DNA of 6,370 nt, taken from the NCBI GenBank assembly GCA_934630555.1, contig CAKTXB010000116.1, positions 1 through 6,370 on the forward strand. The letters run 5' to 3'. Each line of letters starts with the position of its first letter. Positions within the stretch are counted from its first letter, which is position 1. Below are positions 4,362 through 6,370 of the stretch, piece by piece. The notes beneath the pieces were generated by a model, which worked only from the letters and a program-made list of their open reading frames with translations, was not told the DNA's origin and made no database searches. The DNA is from an uncultured Oscillospiraceae bacterium (lineage in GTDB: Bacteria > Bacillota > Clostridia > Oscillospirales > Oscillospiraceae). A program made the translations under genes and the position numbers.

Positions 4362-6059
4362 AAACAAAAGCCATTTTTGTGCATCCTCTGCGTCCTGTGC
4401 CTGCTTACAGCCTGTACCGGGCCCACCGCAGCGCCGCAGGAAACGCCTGCTGCGCAGCCTCCATCGGCTTCCGGAGCTGAAGCACCGGTACAGCCAGGCA
4501 CTGCACCGCCGCAGGAGTCTGCTGCGCCGGCAGCCGGCGACCTCCCGGCGTCCTGCCTCCTGTACGTTGACACCGCCGACCAGTGTGGTCCGGCTGAGGC
4601 GTTCTCTGCTGCACAGCCCGCCACCCGCGCATCGGACGGTGTGAGCAGCGTCTATGGTGTCCACCTGCCAAGCGGTGACTATGTGGACCTGCTGCAAAAT
4701 CCCGGTGCAGACGGCGTTACCATCGAAGAATTTACAAACGGAGCAGCCACGCGCGACAGCGCTGCCAGGCAGATCGTCTGGGCAGGGGAGAGCTACCATG
4801 CGCTCACCATCACAGCCCAGAATTGTGCCCTGCCCAACATCACACCCGCCTCCGGCGGCCTGCTGCGTTTAAATCTGCGCGGCGAGTGCACTGTGGAGAC
4901 CGACGCCGAATCCGGAATTTTTGAGGGCTTCGACGGCATCCTGCTCACCGGCGCAGGCACGCTCCGCCTTCCCAGCCTCACGTGCGGCGGCGGAACGCTG
5001 CCGCTCCCGGCGCTTATCATAGAAGATGGCGTCACGCTGCTCTGCGATGACCTCACACTTATCCCGAATGAAAATCAGCCCGTCACGCTCGTTCAGCACG
5101 GCGGCACGATTTTGGCAGAACGGCTGGAATCGGACGGCGCGCTCGTACGATCCGGCGGCACATTACTTGCCCGCAGCCTCCTTGCGGCCGACTGCACATT
5201 TCGTGACGGCACTGCACTTCTCGACTGGATGGACGGCGAAAATATCACGCTCCGCCTCTCCGGCGGCACGGTCTATCTGGCTGGCCCGCTCCCGGACGGC
5301 GCAGCTGTTGAGGGCGGTGCAGGGCTGCTTACTGCTCTGGACCTCACACCGGGCACGATCAATACCTACAGCGCCACGATCCTCGGTGGGGAGGAGGCTG
5401 TCAGCCGTTACTATCAGACCACTTTTTCCGAAGACTGGCTTCCAGCTGATACGTCCGGCGCAAGCTGGCAGAGCCTGACGCTGGACGAAACGCCGGACGG
5501 CTGGTTTGCTGGCACCCTCACGCTCCAAAATGCCGCGCTGGACACGCTGCAGCCCTGGGGCGCGCTCCATTTGCATCTGGATGGCAGCAATACCATCTCC
5601 GGCGAACTGACTGCCACGAGCCTGCTTCTGACCGGCAGCGGCACGCTGCAGGCGAACGCACTGAACCTCTGGGGATGGGGCGGCATCCACCATCCCACGC
5701 TCACGCTTTCATCGGGCACAGATGTGACCACGAACACCCTCTCCATGGGCAGCAATTCCGGTGAGACCGGCAGCGTTCGCCTGAACGGCGGCAGCCTGGC
5801 GGTCCGCGGCGAAGCGTGGCTGCAAAATGCCGACCTGACCATGTCAAACGGCACGCTGCATCTGGACGGCCCCCTGAATATCGAGCGCGGCAGCGTCACC
5901 ATCACCGGCGGCACGGTCTATCTGGCCGAGGGCCTCTGGCTCGGCGATGGCGATGTCGTCATCACGGGCGGCGAACTCGTCGTGCCCGGCGGCCTTGACG
6001 CACTGGTCTGCGAGGCCGGCAGCGTCCGCCAAACCGGCGGCACGGTCCGGGAACCATAG
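4359..6059 (+). CDS. Large lipoprotein with duplicated glycine-rich beta-helix-like body (566 aa)
   Basis: Residues 1-18 are a type II signal peptide with lipobox LTAC and lipidated Cys19. Residues 20-64 form a Pro/Ala/Gln-rich linker suited to spanning the wall. The rest is a glycine-rich series of short beta-strands with recurrent GGT/GGS/GGE turns (211-213, 248-250, 266-268, 302-304, 477-479, 517-519, 537-539, 560-562), as in right-handed beta-helix surface proteins. Two halves look homologous: about 146-345 and 384-566. Compare ALTITAQNCAL with TLTLQNAAL, LLRLNLRGECTV with ALHLHLDGSNTI, ILLTGAGTL (195-202) with LLLTGSGTL (422-430), and SGGTVYLAG (301-309) with TGGTVYLAE (516-524). The LTGSGTL pattern recalls Clostridial carbohydrate-binding beta-helix proteins such as the Cthe_2159 type, but this is resemblance only. 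No catalytic residues or calcium motif are assigned. It probably shares an operon with the upstream lipoprotein and ends before a shared terminator. Likely role: surface binding of a glycan or polymer (inference). Confidence 0.88.
   Translation: MKQKPFLCILCVLCLLTACTGPTAAPQETPAAQPPSASGAEAPVQPGTAPPQESAAPAAGDLPASCLLYVDTADQCGPAEAFSAAQPATRASDGVSSVYGVHLPSGDYVDLLQNPGADGVTIEEFTNGAATRDSAARQIVWAGESYHALTITAQNCALPNITPASGGLLRLNLRGECTVETDAESGIFEGFDGILLTGAGTLRLPSLTCGGGTLPLPALIIEDGVTLLCDDLTLIPNENQPVTLVQHGGTILAERLESDGALVRSGGTLLARSLLAADCTFRDGTALLDWMDGENITLRLSGGTVYLAGPLPDGAAVEGGAGLLTALDLTPGTINTYSATILGGEEAVSRYYQTTFSEDWLPADTSGASWQSLTLDETPDGWFAGTLTLQNAALDTLQPWGALHLHLDGSNTISGELTATSLLLTGSGTLQANALNLWGWGGIHHPTLTLSSGTDVTTNTLSMGSNSGETGSVRLNGGSLAVRGEAWLQNADLTMSNGTLHLDGPLNIERGSVTITGGTVYLAEGLWLGDGDVVITGGELVVPGGLDALVCEAGSVRQTGGTVREP
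5260..5281 (+). repeat. 22-nt exact direct repeat within the lipoprotein gene (copy 1)
   Basis: The 22 bases at 5260-5281, coding for GGTVYLA in the same frame, are identical to those at 5905-5926. The core is GGCGGCACGGTCTATCTGG. The copies occupy equivalent places in the two halves of the protein, so they support an internal duplication. A shorter match, GGCGGCACGGTC, recurs near the 3' end of the gene. Confidence 0.8.
5905..5926 (+). repeat. 22-nt exact direct repeat within the lipoprotein gene (copy 2)
   Basis: Second copy of the repeat at 5260-5281, 645 bp downstream (215 codons), in the same reading frame. The distance gives an estimate of the duplicated unit length in the protein. Confidence 0.8.
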
Positions 6060-6109
6060 CAGCACCGATCCCGCGTATATCCCAACGGATACGCGCAGGC
6101 ACGCATCAG

Positions 6110-6153
6110 AAAAAAGGCAGCCCCGCCAACCGGCGGGGCTGCTTGCTGCTTTT
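6110..6153. terminator. Bidirectional terminator between convergent genes
   Basis: GCAGCCCCGCC (6117-6127) pairs perfectly with GGCGGGGCTGC (6132-6142) around loop AACC. On the minus strand the hairpin is followed by six T (complement of 6110-6115), an excellent terminator for the SLH gene. On the plus strand it is followed by a weaker TTGCTGCTTTT, which may end the lipoprotein operon. Confidence 0.82.
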
Positions 6154-6163
6154 CAGATCATGT

Positions 6164-6370
6164 TCAGTTGAACTTTTCCGCAAAGCGCATCAGGATGGCT
6201 GCGACCTGCGCGCGGGTGGCGCTTGCCTGCGGGGCGAGACGGCCGTTCGCGCCCTGAATAAGCCCCTGACCCACGGCCCAGTTCATGGCCGAAATGGCCC
6301 AGCTGCTCACCTTGTCCGCATCGGCAAAGCCGCTCAGGTTCTCCTCCAGCGTCACAGCGTCCATGCCGTT
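6164..6370 (-). CDS. S-layer homology (SLH) domain protein, C-terminal fragment
   Basis: The last 68 codons of a gene running leftward from beyond the window; the frame stays open to the edge (Asn-Gly precede the Met at 6364), so that Met is not a start. The visible part reads as one SLH module: FADADKVSSWAISAMNWAVGQGLIQG, then GRLAP and SATRAQVAAILMRFAEKF, matching the usual SLH order F-x-D, W-A-x-x-A, W-A-x-x-x-G-L-I-x-G, and T-R-A-Q-x-A-x-x-L-x-R. SLH modules usually occur in threes and bind pyruvylated secondary cell-wall polymers, anchoring surface enzymes or S-layer proteins non-covalently. The module ends the protein at TGA 6164-6166, consistent with a C-terminal anchor. Its catalytic or structural part is outside the window. 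The gene converges on the lipoprotein operon with a terminator between. Confidence 0.93.
   Translation of the reverse strand, partial: NGMDAVTLEENLSGFADADKVSSWAISAMNWAVGQGLIQGANGRLAPQASATRAQVAAILMRFAEKFN

Noticed and set aside
6164..6364. Complete 66-residue protein starting at the Met near 6364
   Set aside because: The frame continues through the window edge and the sequence is only the last SLH module of a larger protein, so it is a fragment and not a small gene.

Overview
The window looks like a moderately GC-rich Gram-positive genome of the class Clostridia, probably an Oscillospiraceae/Ruminococcaceae-type anaerobe. This is inferred from the paired SEDS/class B PBP genes, lipoproteins with Gram-positive style lipoboxes, AAGGAG-type ribosome binding sites, a C-terminal S-layer homology (SLH) domain and a consensus sigma-A type promoter. 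No species assignment is possible from sequence reading alone.

Layout. Positions 1-2672 hold a translationally coupled peptidoglycan synthesis pair on the + strand. The first is a FtsW/RodA/SpoVE (SEDS) glycosyltransferase, cut at its 5' end by the window edge and possibly fused to an FHA domain upstream. It overlaps by ATGA with a class B penicillin-binding protein (transpeptidase). Twelve bases after the PBP stop codon lies a perfect TTGACA-N17-TATAAT promoter driving a tRNA-Ser(GGA) gene (2754-2845, CCA encoded).

The tRNA is followed by the most unusual part of the window (2846-3120): three almost identical head-to-tail units of 92, 92 and 91 bp. Each consists of a terminator-like hairpin, a linker that forms a second long hairpin, and an exact copy of the last 19 nt of the tRNA including CCA. 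A conventional strong terminator (3129-3160) closes the array. A poorly coding stretch follows (3161-3620), with inverted TTTGCAC motifs, a start-less open stretch that may be a gene remnant, and one doubtful 100-residue minus-strand ORF with a good ribosome binding site.

Positions 3675-6059 carry two predicted lipoprotein genes on the + strand, 24 bp apart and preceded by a promoter. The first is a 219-residue lipoprotein of unknown function. The second is a 566-residue lipoprotein with a Pro/Ala linker and a glycine-rich, beta-helix-like body that appears to be an internal two-copy duplication. At the right edge a convergent minus-strand gene ends in an SLH domain, and a shared hairpin terminator (6110-6153) lies between the two converging units.

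The theme is the cell envelope: septal or lateral wall synthesis on the left, and surface-exposed lipoproteins plus an S-layer/wall-anchored protein on the right, separated by a tRNA locus with a tRNA-derived repeat array.
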